A stretch of DNA of 64,000 bases from Roseovarius litorisediminis (lineage in GTDB: Bacteria; Pseudomonadota; Alphaproteobacteria; Rhodobacterales; Rhodobacteraceae): the NCBI RefSeq assembly GCF_900172295.1, contig NZ_FWFL01000010.1, positions 1 through 64,000 on the forward strand, read 5' to 3'. Below the pieces are notes generated by a model. The model was not told the DNA's origin. It made no database searches and saw nothing but the letters and a program-made list of their open reading frames with translations. Within the stretch, counting starts at the first letter, position 1. Each line of letters begins with the position of its first letter. This document shows positions 16,503 to 26,850 of the stretch, in pieces. The translations under genes and the position numbers were made by a program.

Positions 16503-18914
16503 TTAATGGGCCGTGGCGCCTGACTTTTCAGCAGTGCCTTTTAACGCAGCCTCAGCGGCGGCAGCCTCTTCGGCGGCCTCGTCCCATTCCACCGGCTCGG
16601 GCGTGCGCACCAGCGCCAGCTTCAGTACGTCGCGCACGTGATCGACCGGAATGATCTCAAGCCCCTCTTTGACATTATCGGGGATCTCAACCAGATCTTT
16701 CTCGTTGTCGCGCGGGATAAGCACGCATTTGATACCGCCCCTCAACGCTGCCAGCAACTTCTCCTTAAGCCCGCCGATGGGCAGGGCATTGCCGCGCAGC
16801 GTGACCTCGCCGGTCATGGCGATGTCCTTGCGGATCGGGATACCGGTCAGCACCGAGACAATCGATGTCACCATTGCCAGACCGGCACTGGGCCCGTCCT
16901 TCGGGGTGGCCCCTTCGGGGACGTGAACGTGGATATCCCACTTCTCAAACTGTGGCGGCTTCACCCCGATCTCGGGCGCGATCGACCGCACATAACTTGA
17001 TGCCGCGTCGATCGATTCCTTCATCACGTCACCGAGCGTGCCAGTGGTCTTCATCCGGCCTTTGCCTGGCAGGCGCAACGCCTCGATGTTCAAAAGCTCT
17101 CCGCCAACACTGGTATAGGCCAGACCGGTAACAACACCCACCTGATCCCTTTCTTCAGCAAGGCCGTACTTGAACTTCTTCACGCCCAGGAACTCACCCA
17201 GATTATCCTCGGTCACGCGGATCATACCGGTTTCACCCTTGATGATCTTGGTCACCGCCTTGCGCGCCACCTTCGAGATTTCACGCTCAAGGTTCCGCAC
17301 GCCCGCTTCGCGGGTGTAGTGGCGAATGATATCGGTCAGCGCGCCATCAGTCAGCTCGAACTCACCCTTTTTAAGGCCGTTGTTCTTGATCTGCTTCTCG
17401 ATCAGATGTTGCTTGGCAATCTCGCGCTTTTCATCTTCGGTGTAGCCTGCCAGCGGAATGATCTCCATCCGGTCCAGCAGCGGGCCTGGCATGTTGTACG
17501 AGTTCGCCGTTGTCAGGAACATCACGTTCGACAGGTCATATTCCACTTCCATGTAGTGGTCGATGAACGTGCTGTTTTGCTCCGGATCCAGAACCTCAAG
17601 CATGGCACTTGCCGGATCTCCACGGAAATCCTGACCCATCTTGTCGATCTCATCCAACAGGATCAGCGGGTTGGTTGTCTTGGCCTTTTTCAATGCCTGA
17701 ATGATCTTGCCGGGCATGGACCCGATATAGGTCCGGCGGTGGCCGCGAATTTCGCTTTCATCGCGCACGCCACCAAGGCTGATGCGGATAAATTCGCGCC
17801 CCGTGGCGCGGGCCACAGATTTACCCAACGATGTCTTGCCCACGCCCGGAGGGCCGACAAGGCACATGATCGGGCCTTTCAGCTTTTTCGAACGCTGTTG
17901 CACCGCCAGATATTCGACAATCCGCTCCTTGACCTTTTCAAGGCCATAGTGATCGGCATCCAGCACTTCCTGCGCCTTGTTCAGATCTTTCTTGACGCGG
18001 CTTTTGGTGCCCCAAGGTATCGACAACATCCAGTCCAGATAGTTGCGTACCACGGTAGCCTCGGCGCTCATCGGCGACATGTTTTTTAGCTTTTTCAGCT
18101 CGGCATCGGCCTTTTCACGCGCCTCTTTGCTCAGCTTGGTCTCGGCAATTTTCGCCTCCAGCTCGGCCAATTCGCCTTCGCCCTCTTCGCCATCGCCCAG
18201 TTCTTTCTGAATGGCCTTCATCTGCTCATTCAGATAATATTCACGCTGTGTGCGCTCCATCTGGCTTTTGACACGCGTCTTGATCTTTTTCTCGACCTGC
18301 AGAACGCTCATCTCGCCCTGCATCAGGCCGTAAATCTTCTCCAGCCGCTCGCTAACGCTCAGCGTTTCCAGCAGGTCCTGCTTCTGACCGACTTCAATAC
18401 CCAGATGACCCGCCACCAGATCGGCCAGCTTAGCCGGTTCCTGAGATTCCGAGACCGCCGATAGCGCCTCCTCGGGGATATTTTTCTTTACCTTGGCGTA
18501 TCTCTCGAACTCGTTCGAAACGGTACGCAGCAAGGCCTCGATGGTTGCGGAATCGCCAGGCATCTCGGTCAGATACTCAGCCTTGGCCTCAAAGAAGCTG
18601 TCGTTTTCCAGATATTCCGTGATCCGCACGCGCGCAACGCCTTCGACCAGCACTTTGACAGTGCCGTCGGGCAGCTTCAGCAGCTGCAGCACATTGGCCA
18701 GCACGCCGGCCTTGTATATGCCGTCCGCCGCCGGATCATCGACTGACGGGTCGATCTGACTGCTCAGCAGGATCTGCTTGTCATCCTGCATGACCTCTTC
18801 CAATGCCCGGACCGATTTTTCACGGCCGACAAACAGCGGCACGATCATGTGGGGGAATACCACGATATCGCGCAGCGGAAGCACTGGGTACGAGGTGTTA
18901 AGGGGTTCTTGCAT
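16503..18914 (-). CDS. lon: ATP-dependent protease Lon
   Basis: AAA+ serine protease of 803 residues that degrades misfolded and regulatory proteins in the cytoplasm. The N-terminal LON substrate domain (about 1-210) opens with YPVLPLRDIVVFPHMIVPLF. The Walker A is GPPGVGKTSLGKS (about residue 355), the Walker B is ILLDEID and the proteolytic Ser is in PKDGPSAGLAM (about 680) with its Lys in the following helix. The ATG at 18914 with AGGA upstream is chosen over the TTG two codons earlier. A sigma-32-like promoter lies about 75 bases upstream. Length and domain order are normal. Confidence 0.97.
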   Translation of the reverse strand: MQEPLNTSYPVLPLRDIVVFPHMIVPLFVGREKSVRALEEVMQDDKQILLSSQIDPSVDDPAADGIYKAGVLANVLQLLKLPDGTVKVLVEGVARVRITEYLENDSFFEAKAEYLTEMPGDSATIEALLRTVSNEFERYAKVKKNIPEEALSAVSESQEPAKLADLVAGHLGIEVGQKQDLLETLSVSERLEKIYGLMQGEMSVLQVEKKIKTRVKSQMERTQREYYLNEQMKAIQKELGDGEEGEGELAELEAKIAETKLSKEAREKADAELKKLKNMSPMSAEATVVRNYLDWMLSIPWGTKSRVKKDLNKAQEVLDADHYGLEKVKERIVEYLAVQQRSKKLKGPIMCLVGPPGVGKTSLGKSVARATGREFIRISLGGVRDESEIRGHRRTYIGSMPGKIIQALKKAKTTNPLILLDEIDKMGQDFRGDPASAMLEVLDPEQNSTFIDHYMEVEYDLSNVMFLTTANSYNMPGPLLDRMEIIPLAGYTEDEKREIAKQHLIEKQIKNNGLKKGEFELTDGALTDIIRHYTREAGVRNLEREISKVARKAVTKIIKGETGMIRVTEDNLGEFLGVKKFKYGLAEERDQVGVVTGLAYTSVGGELLNIEALRLPGKGRMKTTGTLGDVMKESIDAASSYVRSIAPEIGVKPPQFEKWDIHVHVPEGATPKDGPSAGLAMVTSIVSVLTGIPIRKDIAMTGEVTLRGNALPIGGLKEKLLAALRGGIKCVLIPRDNEKDLVEIPDNVKEGLEIIPVDHVRDVLKLALVRTPEPVEWDEAAEEAAAAEAALKGTAEKSGATAH

Positions 18915-18992
18915 GCTCAATTCCTGTTCTTGGCAAAAGGATACCGGCCCCGAATTTCAGCAGCCACGATCCTCTCCGTTTCTAGGTTGGTT

Positions 18993-19021
18993 ATCTGGGG
19001 TCGCGGCCCACGGGTTTCAAC
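18993..19021 (-). promoter_or_regulatory. Sigma-32 (RpoH)-like promoter for lon
   Basis: On the minus strand GTTGAAA (19015-19021) is followed after exactly 14 bases by CCCCAGAT (18993-19000). The heat-shock consensus is CTTGAAA, 11-16 bases, CCCCATNT, so both boxes and the spacing fit. The start of transcription would fall near 18985, about 70 bases before the lon ATG. Confidence 0.72.
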
Positions 19022-19412
19022 CACAATTGGCCCACAATGCCTTGCCCCCGCCAGAGGGGCAAGCAACAATTCCATATGTTTTGGCGTAAATCCGGTACCG
19101 TTCGGCTCACGAAAAGGTTGCTGCGGCAAATGTCGCCACACAAATCCAACCGGCGGTAAAAACTACAAATTTCATCATACTAAAAATCCATCTCATACTG
19201 GTTACAAACTACACACTAAACCTGCGCGGCCCTATGCGGGTTTTCCTGACTTTCTGAAAACCACTGTAAAAACGGGCCACGCCCCCTGATCACACACCAT
19301 TTTGACATAAATAGGAAACTTTAAGGCCAAAACAGACTGTTGCCATTTTCAAAACTTACGCTTGCTGGACGCAGGCACAGCTTTCAAACCAACTGGATCT
19401 GGCAAGGATTTC

Positions 19413-19424
19413 TACCTATAGGTA
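19413..19424. promoter_or_regulatory. 12-base palindrome upstream of Hint gene
   Basis: TACCTATAGGTA is a perfect palindrome about 60 bases before the TTG start of the Hint gene. It could be an operator; no regulator is assigned. Confidence 0.35.
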
Positions 19425-19486
19425 AAAGTTAGACGCAAGAAACACCTTAACGGTATATCCTTAACCAGTCCCGTCAGGAGTGCAAA

Positions 19487-20569
19487 TTGGCAAATTTTCT
19501 GTTCGATGATTTTCCTTCAACTATGCCCGTCTCTTTATTTGCCCCGGCGACCTTTACCGGACAATTGACTGACGGCACCGACAGCGTTGCTTTCACCTAC
19601 ACCATTCAAAGCGGTGCATTCGCTGCAAGTCTTTCCGGCAGTCACTTAGGCTTGGTATTCCGTGGATCCGAACTCCAAGTATCGATCAATATGCTTCAAA
19701 TTTCTTCAACCCCATCGGGCGCCCCGGTGTTCACGACCCTTACCACCACCCGGCCAGTCGCAGCCCCCGCCATTGGAACATTAGTTCTGGCCAGCGGCCA
19801 ATTCCTATCAAATCTGTCCAACATGGGCTGGGTGGTAACAGATCGTTTTGTCACTGCAGATCTCACTGTGTCTGTACGCACCCAGAGTGGCGCTTTTACC
19901 CAACTGTCAACCCCTTCCGTGCCCTATAACGGGCTGGTTAGCGGCTTACGGTTCTCGTGGACGAACAATCCTCTGGGCGGCGGGTTCTCGGTCTTAGGGG
20001 TTATCTCAAACGGCCTTGTCTGTTTTCACGAAGGCACGCAGATTGAAACCGAAAACGGCCCCGTCGCGATCGAAACACTCACACCCGGCACACGCCTGCG
20101 CACGTCAGATGGTGCACTGACCACGCTGAAATGGCTGGGCTGTCAGCAGGTGGATGCCATACTCACCCATCCGACCAAAACTTACCCCGTGCGCATTTCA
20201 GCCGGGGCTTTGGGCAACGGTCTGCCACAGCAAGACCTGCTGGTCTCGGCCGAGCACGCGTTGGAAATCGACGGCTACCTGATCAACGCCGGTGCGCTGA
20301 TCAACTGCACCACCATTACCCAAGACCTGCGCAAACGCGCCGACAGCTATACCTACTATCACATCGACACCGGTACGCATGAATTGATTCTGGCCGAAGG
20401 CATCGCCAGCGAAACCTACATTGACTACGCCGCGCGCGAGGCATTTGATAATGCTGACAAAGCCAAAGCAACGACGATAGCCGAAATGCCCCTGCCCCGG
20501 ATCAGCAGCGCGCGTCTGGTACCCGCCCATATCCGTAACCGTCTGGCACCACGTATCGCGGCCGAATAG
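19487..20569 (+). CDS. Hint (Hedgehog/intein) domain protein
   Basis: Protein of 360 residues. The N-terminal 180 residues are a beta-rich, Ser/Thr/Gly-rich domain I do not recognise (no signal peptide). From residue 182 a Hint_2 domain begins at CFHEGTQIETENGPVAIE, with the nucleophilic Cys and the block A pattern; VSAEHALEIDGYLINAGALIN and ELILAEGIASETYIDY are the conserved later blocks. In Rhodobacterales such proteins often carry a repeat or lectin-like N-terminal part and may autoprocess and be exported by type I secretion. The start is a TTG with CAGGAG seven bases upstream, which is strong. Its stop directly abuts the convergent tgt stop. Confidence 0.82.
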   Translation: MANFLFDDFPSTMPVSLFAPATFTGQLTDGTDSVAFTYTIQSGAFAASLSGSHLGLVFRGSELQVSINMLQISSTPSGAPVFTTLTTTRPVAAPAIGTLVLASGQFLSNLSNMGWVVTDRFVTADLTVSVRTQSGAFTQLSTPSVPYNGLVSGLRFSWTNNPLGGGFSVLGVISNGLVCFHEGTQIETENGPVAIETLTPGTRLRTSDGALTTLKWLGCQQVDAILTHPTKTYPVRISAGALGNGLPQQDLLVSAEHALEIDGYLINAGALINCTTITQDLRKRADSYTYYHIDTGTHELILAEGIASETYIDYAAREAFDNADKAKATTIAEMPLPRISSARLVPAHIRNRLAPRIAAE

Positions 20570-21727
<1,158 letters not shown>

Positions 21728-21809
21728 TTAAAGCGGTTTACCCTGCCTTGTAAAATAGCAAGGCAACACCAGCACGCATACCATTGCATACATTCACAAG
21801 GGGACATAA

Positions 21810-22700
21810 ATGCCCGAAGAACTGATCCTCGAGTTTTTCTCGTCAAATCTGATCTATCTGTTGCTCGCACTACTTCTGGTCGTGGTCGTCTTCAAGGCGG
21901 TCAAGATTGTCCCCCAGTCCGAACAGCATGTCGTCGAACGCTTTGGCCGTCTGCATTCCGTGCTCAAACCGGGCATCAACATGATCGTTCCATTTCTTGA
22001 CAAGGTCGCGCACCGCATCTCCATTCTCGAACGTCAGTTGCCCACCGCAAGTCAGGACGCCATCACAAAGGACAACGTGCTGGTTCAGGTCGACACTTCA
22101 GTGTTTTACCGTATTACTGAACCGGAAAAGACCGTCTACCGCATCCGCGACGTGGACGGGGCCATCGCCACGACGGTGGCCGGGATCGTACGCGCCGAGA
22201 TTGGCAAGATGGATCTGGACGAAGTGCAATCCAACCGAAACGAACTGATTACCACCATCAAGGTACTTGTTGAAGACGCTGTCGATGATTGGGGCATCGA
22301 AGTGACCCGCGCCGAAATTCTGGACGTGAATCTCGATCAGGCCACCCGCGACGCGATGCTACAACAACTCAACGCCGAGCGTGCACGTCGCGCACAGGTG
22401 ACCGAGGCCGAGGGCCATAAGCGCGCGGTCGAACTTAATGCCGACGCCGAATTATACGCCGCCGAACAAACCGCCAAGGCCCGTCGCGTGCAGGCCGATG
22501 CCGAGGCTTACGCCACCGGTGTTGTTGCCGCCGCCATCGCCGATCACGGGCTTGAGGCCGCGCAATATCAGGTCGCGCTGAAACAGGTCGAGGCGCTGAC
22601 TGCCCTTGGCAACAGCCCTTCGCAGCAAACCGTTATCGTGCCCGCGCACGCGCTGGAGGCCTTTGGCAATGCCTTCAACATGCTAAAGGGGAAAGCATGA
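21810..22700 (+). CDS. SPFH/Band 7 (stomatin-type) membrane protein
   Basis: Protein of 296 residues. A single N-terminal membrane segment (LIYLLLALLLVVVVFKAV) is followed by the band 7 domain (IVPQSEQHVVERFGR to about residue 190) and a coiled-coil tail rich in Ala and Glu (ERARRAQVTEAEGHKRAVEL). Stomatin-type proteins (QmcA in E. coli) form ring assemblies in the membrane and influence local proteases and lipid domains. GGGGA precedes the ATG. The next gene, NfeD, overlaps by four bases, which is the usual SPFH/NfeD operon. Confidence 0.93.
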   Translation: MPEELILEFFSSNLIYLLLALLLVVVVFKAVKIVPQSEQHVVERFGRLHSVLKPGINMIVPFLDKVAHRISILERQLPTASQDAITKDNVLVQVDTSVFYRITEPEKTVYRIRDVDGAIATTVAGIVRAEIGKMDLDEVQSNRNELITTIKVLVEDAVDDWGIEVTRAEILDVNLDQATRDAMLQQLNAERARRAQVTEAEGHKRAVELNADAELYAAEQTAKARRVQADAEAYATGVVAAAIADHGLEAAQYQVALKQVEALTALGNSPSQQTVIVPAHALEAFGNAFNMLKGKA

Positions 22701-22978
22701 TGGAGACCATGGCTTTGTGGTCGCTCTGGTGGGTCTGGCTTTGTGCCGCTCTGGCTCTTGGTATTCTTGAATTGCTGGCGCCCGGCTTCATCTTTCTGGG
22801 TTTTGCCATCGGTGCCGGAATCGTTGGCTTGCTGCTGCTAATCCCGATTGTTGTCGGCCTGCCCGCCCTGCTGACGATCTTTGCCATTCTGTCCCTGATC
22901 GCCTGGCTTGGCCTGCGCCGCCTGTACCGCGCCCCGGGCGGAGAAGCCCGCGTCGTTCACGACGACATCAACGATTAA
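22697..22978 (+). CDS. Short NfeD-family membrane protein
   Basis: A 93-residue protein with two or three membrane helices (LWWVWLCAALALGILELLAPG, FAIGAGIVGLLLLIPIVV, LLTIFAILSLIAWLGL). It matches the membrane part of NfeD, which partners stomatin-like proteins; the soluble OB domain of full NfeD is missing, as in the short class. The start overlaps the SPFH stop (ATGA). Confidence 0.85.
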   Translation: MMETMALWSLWWVWLCAALALGILELLAPGFIFLGFAIGAGIVGLLLLIPIVVGLPALLTIFAILSLIAWLGLRRLYRAPGGEARVVHDDIND

Positions 22979-23126
22979 GCGATTAACCCCGCATTGCAGG
23001 AACCGACAATTAACCCCTTCCCTATGTCGCTCGCACCCGATAACCCGGCGCCCTTGAAGCTGCCGCGTCTATCGTCATGATGAACAACACGTGATACCGC
23101 ACTGAAGTGACCTGAAGGAAACGCAC

Positions 23127-24524
23127 ATGACCGATGACAGCACCCCACCCACCCTGCAGTTTGGCTGGGAGGAATGGATTGCGCTGCCGGATCTGGGCGT
23201 GCCTGCATTACGCGCCAAGGTCGATACCGGCGCACGCACCTCTGCCTTGCATGCCTTTGACATCGAAACCTTCGGACCGGCAGCCAAACCCAAGGTCCGC
23301 TTCACCGTGCACCCGATCCCGGGGCGCGACGATCTGGTTATTCCCTGCTCGGCGCCCATCATCGACCGGCGCGAGGTGACATCCTCGAACGGCGACAAGG
23401 AACTGCGCTATGTCATCTCCTCTACTCTGGACGTGAACGGCCAGAGCTGGCCAATCGACATTACCCTGACCAACCGGCATGGCATGGCCAGCCGCATGCT
23501 TCTGGGCCGCACCGCGCTCAAGGACCATATCTCGATCGTGGCCACCGACCGGTTCCTGCAACCCGAACTCAACTATGACGTCTACCACACCGCAAGGATG
23601 CGGCAGGCCCAGCCCAATCGGGCCCTGCGTATCGCGGTCCTCAGCCGAGAGGATAACTATTCCACCCGGCGCCTGGTCGAAGAAGGTGAAAAGCGCGGTC
23701 ATACGGTGGAAGTGATCAACACCACCCGGTGTTACATGGCGATCAACGCCCTGGCCCCCGAGGTGCATTATGACGGCAAGCGCCTGCCTCGCTTTGATGC
23801 GGTGATTCCGCGCATTGGTGCCTCGATCACGCCTTACGGCGCTGCCATCATCCGGCAATTTGAAACCATCGGCACCTATTGTGTGAATGGTAGCGCAGGC
23901 ATTACCGCCAGTCGTGACAAGCTGTATGCTCATCAGCTCATGGCACGGGCCAAGATCGGCATGCCCAACACTGCCTTTGCCGCCTCGCCCCGCGATACCG
24001 GCAACATAATCGGCCTTGTGGGGACCGCACCCCTGATCGTGAAACTCCTGGAATCGACACAGGGCAAGGGCGTCGTGCTGGCCGAAACCCGAAAAGCGGC
24101 CGAGTCGGTGATAGATGCCTTTCGCGGCCTGAAAGCCAACTTTCTGGTGCAGGATTTCGTCAAAGAGGCGGCAGGCGAAGATATTCGTTGTCTGGTGATT
24201 GGCGGCAAGGTTGTGGCCTCGATGAAACGCACCGGGGCCGAGGGGGATTTCCGCTCGAACCTCCACCGTGGTGGCTCTGCCAAATCCGTACGCATTTCCA
24301 AGGTCGAGCGAGACACCGCCGTGCTTGCGGCCAAGGTGTTTGATCTCAACATGGCCGGCGTCGACCTGCTGCGCTCCGAGGCCGGGCCGAAAGTGCTCGA
24401 AGTCAATTCCTCGCCGGGATTTGAGGGGATTGAGACGTCAACCGGCAAGAACATCGTCGGCGCACTCTACGAACAGATAGAATCCCGCGTCCGCCCCGCC
24501 CCGATCCGACGCCGCAAAACTTGA
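23127..24524 (+). CDS. rimK: Fusion of retropepsin-like protease (RimB) and RimK ATP-grasp ligase
   Basis: Protein of 465 residues built from two families. Residues 10-150 are the RimB/ATP-dependent zinc protease fold with the aspartyl motif [12 protein letters not shown] and [11 protein letters not shown]. Residues 165-455 are RimK-like: [20 protein letters not shown], an ATP-grasp centre ([16 protein letters not shown]) and [14 protein letters not shown]. RimK adds glutamates to the C-terminus of ribosomal protein S6, and RimB removes them in Pseudomonas; here both activities sit in one chain. No separate S6 gene is present in the window. The start has AAGGAAACGCAC before the ATG. Confidence 0.88.
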   Translation: MTDDSTPPTLQFGWEEWIALPDLGVPALRAKVDTGARTSALHAFDIETFGPAAKPKVRFTVHPIPGRDDLVIPCSAPIIDRREVTSSNGDKELRYVISSTLDVNGQSWPIDITLTNRHGMASRMLLGRTALKDHISIVATDRFLQPELNYDVYHTARMRQAQPNRALRIAVLSREDNYSTRRLVEEGEKRGHTVEVINTTRCYMAINALAPEVHYDGKRLPRFDAVIPRIGASITPYGAAIIRQFETIGTYCVNGSAGITASRDKLYAHQLMARAKIGMPNTAFAASPRDTGNIIGLVGTAPLIVKLLESTQGKGVVLAETRKAAESVIDAFRGLKANFLVQDFVKEAAGEDIRCLVIGGKVVASMKRTGAEGDFRSNLHRGGSAKSVRISKVERDTAVLAAKVFDLNMAGVDLLRSEAGPKVLEVNSSPGFEGIETSTGKNIVGALYEQIESRVRPAPIRRRKT

Positions 24525-24689
24525 GGTCCTTGCCTGGCATTCCGCCCCGGGTGCAAAGAGATGCAACGCCTGACGGCAGTAAATTTATCCTCGGCACCGA
24601 AACGTACAGATCCTACATCTTCTGCGCTACTGGACGCGGGGCCACTTAAATCCTATATGTTTGGTCAGGATAATCTGCAGGACCCGATA

Positions 24690-25052
24690 ATGAACAACAG
24701 TCCCGAACCTCTTGAAGGCGCCCCGCTGATCGCACCATCCACCACTGATCACCCGCTTTATGATCAGGTGGTTGAGGCCTGTCGCTCGGTCTATGACCCC
24801 GAGATTCCGGTCAATATCTATGATCTTGGGTTGATTTACACCATTGATATAGATGATGAAAACTCTGTGAAGGTGTCAATGAGCCTAACCGCTCCAGGCT
24901 GCCCTGTCGCCGGCGAAATGCCTGGTTGGGTGGCCGAAGCGATCGAGCCATTGGCAGGCGTCAAGCAGGTGGAAGTGCAGCTGGTGTGGGAACCGCCATG
25001 GGGCATGGACATGATGAGCGACGAAGCACGTCTTGAACTGGGTTTCATGTAA
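24690..25052 (+). CDS. sufT: SufT/MIP18-family Fe-S assembly factor (DUF59)
   Basis: A 120-residue DUF59 protein. The core DPEIPVNIYDLGLIYTI and APGCPVAGEM (holding the conserved Cys) match the MIP18/SufT family that helps mature Fe-S proteins. AGGA seven bases before the ATG at 24690 sets this start; ATGs further upstream are ignored. The SufA-like gene follows 28 bases later, consistent with an iron-sulfur pair. Confidence 0.9.
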   Translation: MNNSPEPLEGAPLIAPSTTDHPLYDQVVEACRSVYDPEIPVNIYDLGLIYTIDIDDENSVKVSMSLTAPGCPVAGEMPGWVAEAIEPLAGVKQVEVQLVWEPPWGMDMMSDEARLELGFM

Positions 25053-25080
25053 CTAATCAAAGGATTGAAGGGCAAAGCTT

Positions 25081-25431
25081 ATGTTTGGCATTCCCGGAAA
25101 ACAGGCTGTGACCATAACCCCGGCCGCGGCGGCGCAGATTGCAAAACTGATGACGAAAGACGGCCATCAGGGTCTGCGTATTGGCGTCAAGAAAGGCGGC
25201 TGTGCGGGTATGGAGTACACAATGGAATATGTGACCGAAGTGGATCCACTTGACGAGGTTGTCGAACAGGACGGCGCCCGTGTGATGATTGCGCCCATGG
25301 CCCAGATGTTCCTGTTTGGCACCGAGATAGACTATCAGGTGTCTCTGCTCGAATCTGGATTTTGCTTTAACAACCCAAACGTGACTGAAGCCTGCGGATG
25401 CGGGGAATCAATCAAGTTTGAGGGTATGTGA
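25081..25431 (+). CDS. sufA: SufA/ErpA-type A-type Fe-S carrier (HesB)
   Basis: A 116-residue A-type scaffold protein that carries and hands over Fe-S clusters. The three Cys ligands are visible: KGGCAGMEYTM (about residue 41) and ACGCGES near the C-terminus (about residues 107 and 109). It lies 28 bases after sufT and 54 bases before tpiA. No SufBCDS genes are in the window. ErpA versus SufA cannot be told apart from the sequence alone. Confidence 0.9.
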   Translation: MFGIPGKQAVTITPAAAAQIAKLMTKDGHQGLRIGVKKGGCAGMEYTMEYVTEVDPLDEVVEQDGARVMIAPMAQMFLFGTEIDYQVSLLESGFCFNNPNVTEACGCGESIKFEGM

Positions 25432-25485
25432 AGTTTTCCCTTTAAGCTACTGATAAAAATAATAATTTAAATTGGAACCTGTTGA

Positions 25486-26232
25486 ATGAGACGCAAGCTC
25501 GCCGCCGGCAACTGGAAAATGAACGGGTTGCGCGCCGCCCTGTCAGAACTTCAGGCACTGGCCAGGGCCCACCCCGATCCGTCCGTCGACATCCTTGTCT
25601 GCCCCCCGGCAACACTGATTGTGCAAGCTGCGGCATTGGTTGCCGACAGTCCCATACAGATCGGCGGTCAGGATTGCCACCCGCAGGACTTCGGCGCTCA
25701 CACCGGTGACATTTCAGCGCCGATGATCCAGGATTCCGGCGCCACATCTGTGATCCTTGGGCACTCGGAACGGCGGGAAAACCACAATGAATCCAGCGCT
25801 TTAATTCGTGAAAAAGCGCGCACTGCACACGCCACCGGGCTGATCTCGGTGATTTGCCTGGGCGAATCTCTGGCTCAGCGTGAGGCTGCCAATACACTGG
25901 ACATTATCGCTGGTCAGCTATCCACCTCGGTCCCGGACACCGCCACCGGCCTGAACACTGTGGTCGCATACGAACCGATCTGGGCCATCGGCACGGGGCT
26001 GACCCCCAGCACGGATCAGATAGGTGAAGTGCACGATTTCATCCGCACCCGCCTGGAAAAAAGGTTCGGCTCGGGCGTAGGCCTGTCGATCCGGTTGCTC
26101 TATGGCGGTTCGGTCAAGCCCGACAATGCCGCCGATATTTTTGCCGTTTCCAATGTCGATGGTGCTCTGGTCGGCGGAGCCAGCCTGAAAGAGTCAGACT
26201 TTTCACCTATTATCAAGGCGCTGGAGGGTTAA
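25486..26232 (+). CDS. tpiA: Triose-phosphate isomerase
   Basis: A 248-residue TIM barrel interconverting dihydroxyacetone phosphate and glyceraldehyde 3-phosphate. Catalytic residues are in place: GNWKMNG (Asn, Lys), LGHSERR (His) and AYEPIWAIGTG (Glu, with the flexible loop). YGGSVKPDNA binds the phosphate. The ribosome site is weak. It ends 10 bases before the convergent Lrp regulator gene. Confidence 0.97.
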   Translation: MRRKLAAGNWKMNGLRAALSELQALARAHPDPSVDILVCPPATLIVQAAALVADSPIQIGGQDCHPQDFGAHTGDISAPMIQDSGATSVILGHSERRENHNESSALIREKARTAHATGLISVICLGESLAQREAANTLDIIAGQLSTSVPDTATGLNTVVAYEPIWAIGTGLTPSTDQIGEVHDFIRTRLEKRFGSGVGLSIRLLYGGSVKPDNAADIFAVSNVDGALVGGASLKESDFSPIIKALEG

Positions 26233-26242
26233 GTTCACCTTC

Positions 26243-26704
26243 TTATAGCGGTAGCATCGTTGTCGATTTGATCTCTTCCATCGACAGCAGCGCTGTTACG
26301 TTGTGCACCTTCACCTCTGATATCAGGGCCTGATAGAACACGTCATAGGCACGGGCATTCGCCACCCGCACCTTGAGGATATAATCGATATCCCCCGCCA
26401 GCCGGTGCGCTTCCTGAACCTCGGGCCGATCCTGAAGCGCTTTCAAAAAGGCTTTTTGCCAGGTTGCGTCATGCTCGGACGTCCGGATCAGGACAAAAAA
26501 GCACGCTTCAAAACCAAGCGCCTCGGCGTCCAGCAAATAGGTTTGCTGCTTGATAACCCCGGCATCGCGCATTTTGCGAATCCGGTTCCAGACCGGCGTC
26601 TTTGAACTGCCCACGGCCTTGGCAATATCATCCAGCGACAGCCCTCCGTCCTGCTGTAGCTGCACAAGGATTTTTCGATCCAGTTCATCGAGACGAACAG
26701 ACAT
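26243..26704 (-). CDS. Lrp/AsnC-family transcriptional regulator
   Basis: A 153-residue regulator. The N-terminal HTH covers about residues 1-60 (LDDIAKAVGSSKTPVWNRIR is the recognition segment) and the rest is the Lrp/AsnC ligand-binding RAM domain (DIDYILKVRVANARAYDVF). It is divergent from the cysG operon across 146 bases, which makes it a likely regulator of sulfate assimilation. Ligand unknown, probably an amino acid such as cysteine (inference). Confidence 0.92.
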   Translation of the reverse strand: MSVRLDELDRKILVQLQQDGGLSLDDIAKAVGSSKTPVWNRIRKMRDAGVIKQQTYLLDAEALGFEACFFVLIRTSEHDATWQKAFLKALQDRPEVQEAHRLAGDIDYILKVRVANARAYDVFYQALISEVKVHNVTALLSMEEIKSTTMLPL

Positions 26705-26755
26705 TCCGGTTTTTCCTTTTTGCTGGAACGATCCATCTTTCGGCTATGTCAAATG

Positions 26756-26788
26756 GAACAAATGTTCTTATTCGCGCCGCCATATGGC
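26756..26788. promoter_or_regulatory. Candidate Lrp operator(s) between lrp and cysG
   Basis: GAACA-AA-TGTTC (26756-26767) is a perfect inverted repeat with a 2-base centre and GCCATATGGC (26779-26788) is a 10-base palindrome 11 bases later. Both sit in the divergent control region. They may be bound by the adjacent Lrp-type protein. Confidence 0.45.
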
Positions 26789-26850
26789 GCTTTACTGGGA
26801 ATATTTCCTATATTCAAGGCGAAGTCAAACCAATCGCAAAGCCGCCACCA

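Larger units (their letters stand above)
18915..19486. other. Intergenic region between lon and the Hint gene
   Basis: A 570-base gap between divergent genes. It carries a sigma-32-like promoter for lon (18993-19021), a GC-rich hairpin (CTTGCCCC at 19041-19048 with GGGGCAAG at 19056-19063), a perfect 12-base palindrome (19413-19424) and a TTGACA box at about 19303. Small ORFs here on either strand look like chance frames. Confidence 0.55.

Noticed and set aside
19041..19063. GC-rich hairpin as a terminator in the lon-Hint gap
   Set aside because: No T-tract follows on either strand, and no gene ends towards it.
18917..19141. 74-residue minus-strand frame upstream of lon
   Set aside because: It overlaps the lon start region and the heat-shock promoter, has no good ribosome site and no family features.
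24561..24689. Upstream extension of the SufT-like gene
   Set aside because: The extra residues do not resemble the family, and AGGA is placed for the ATG at 24690.
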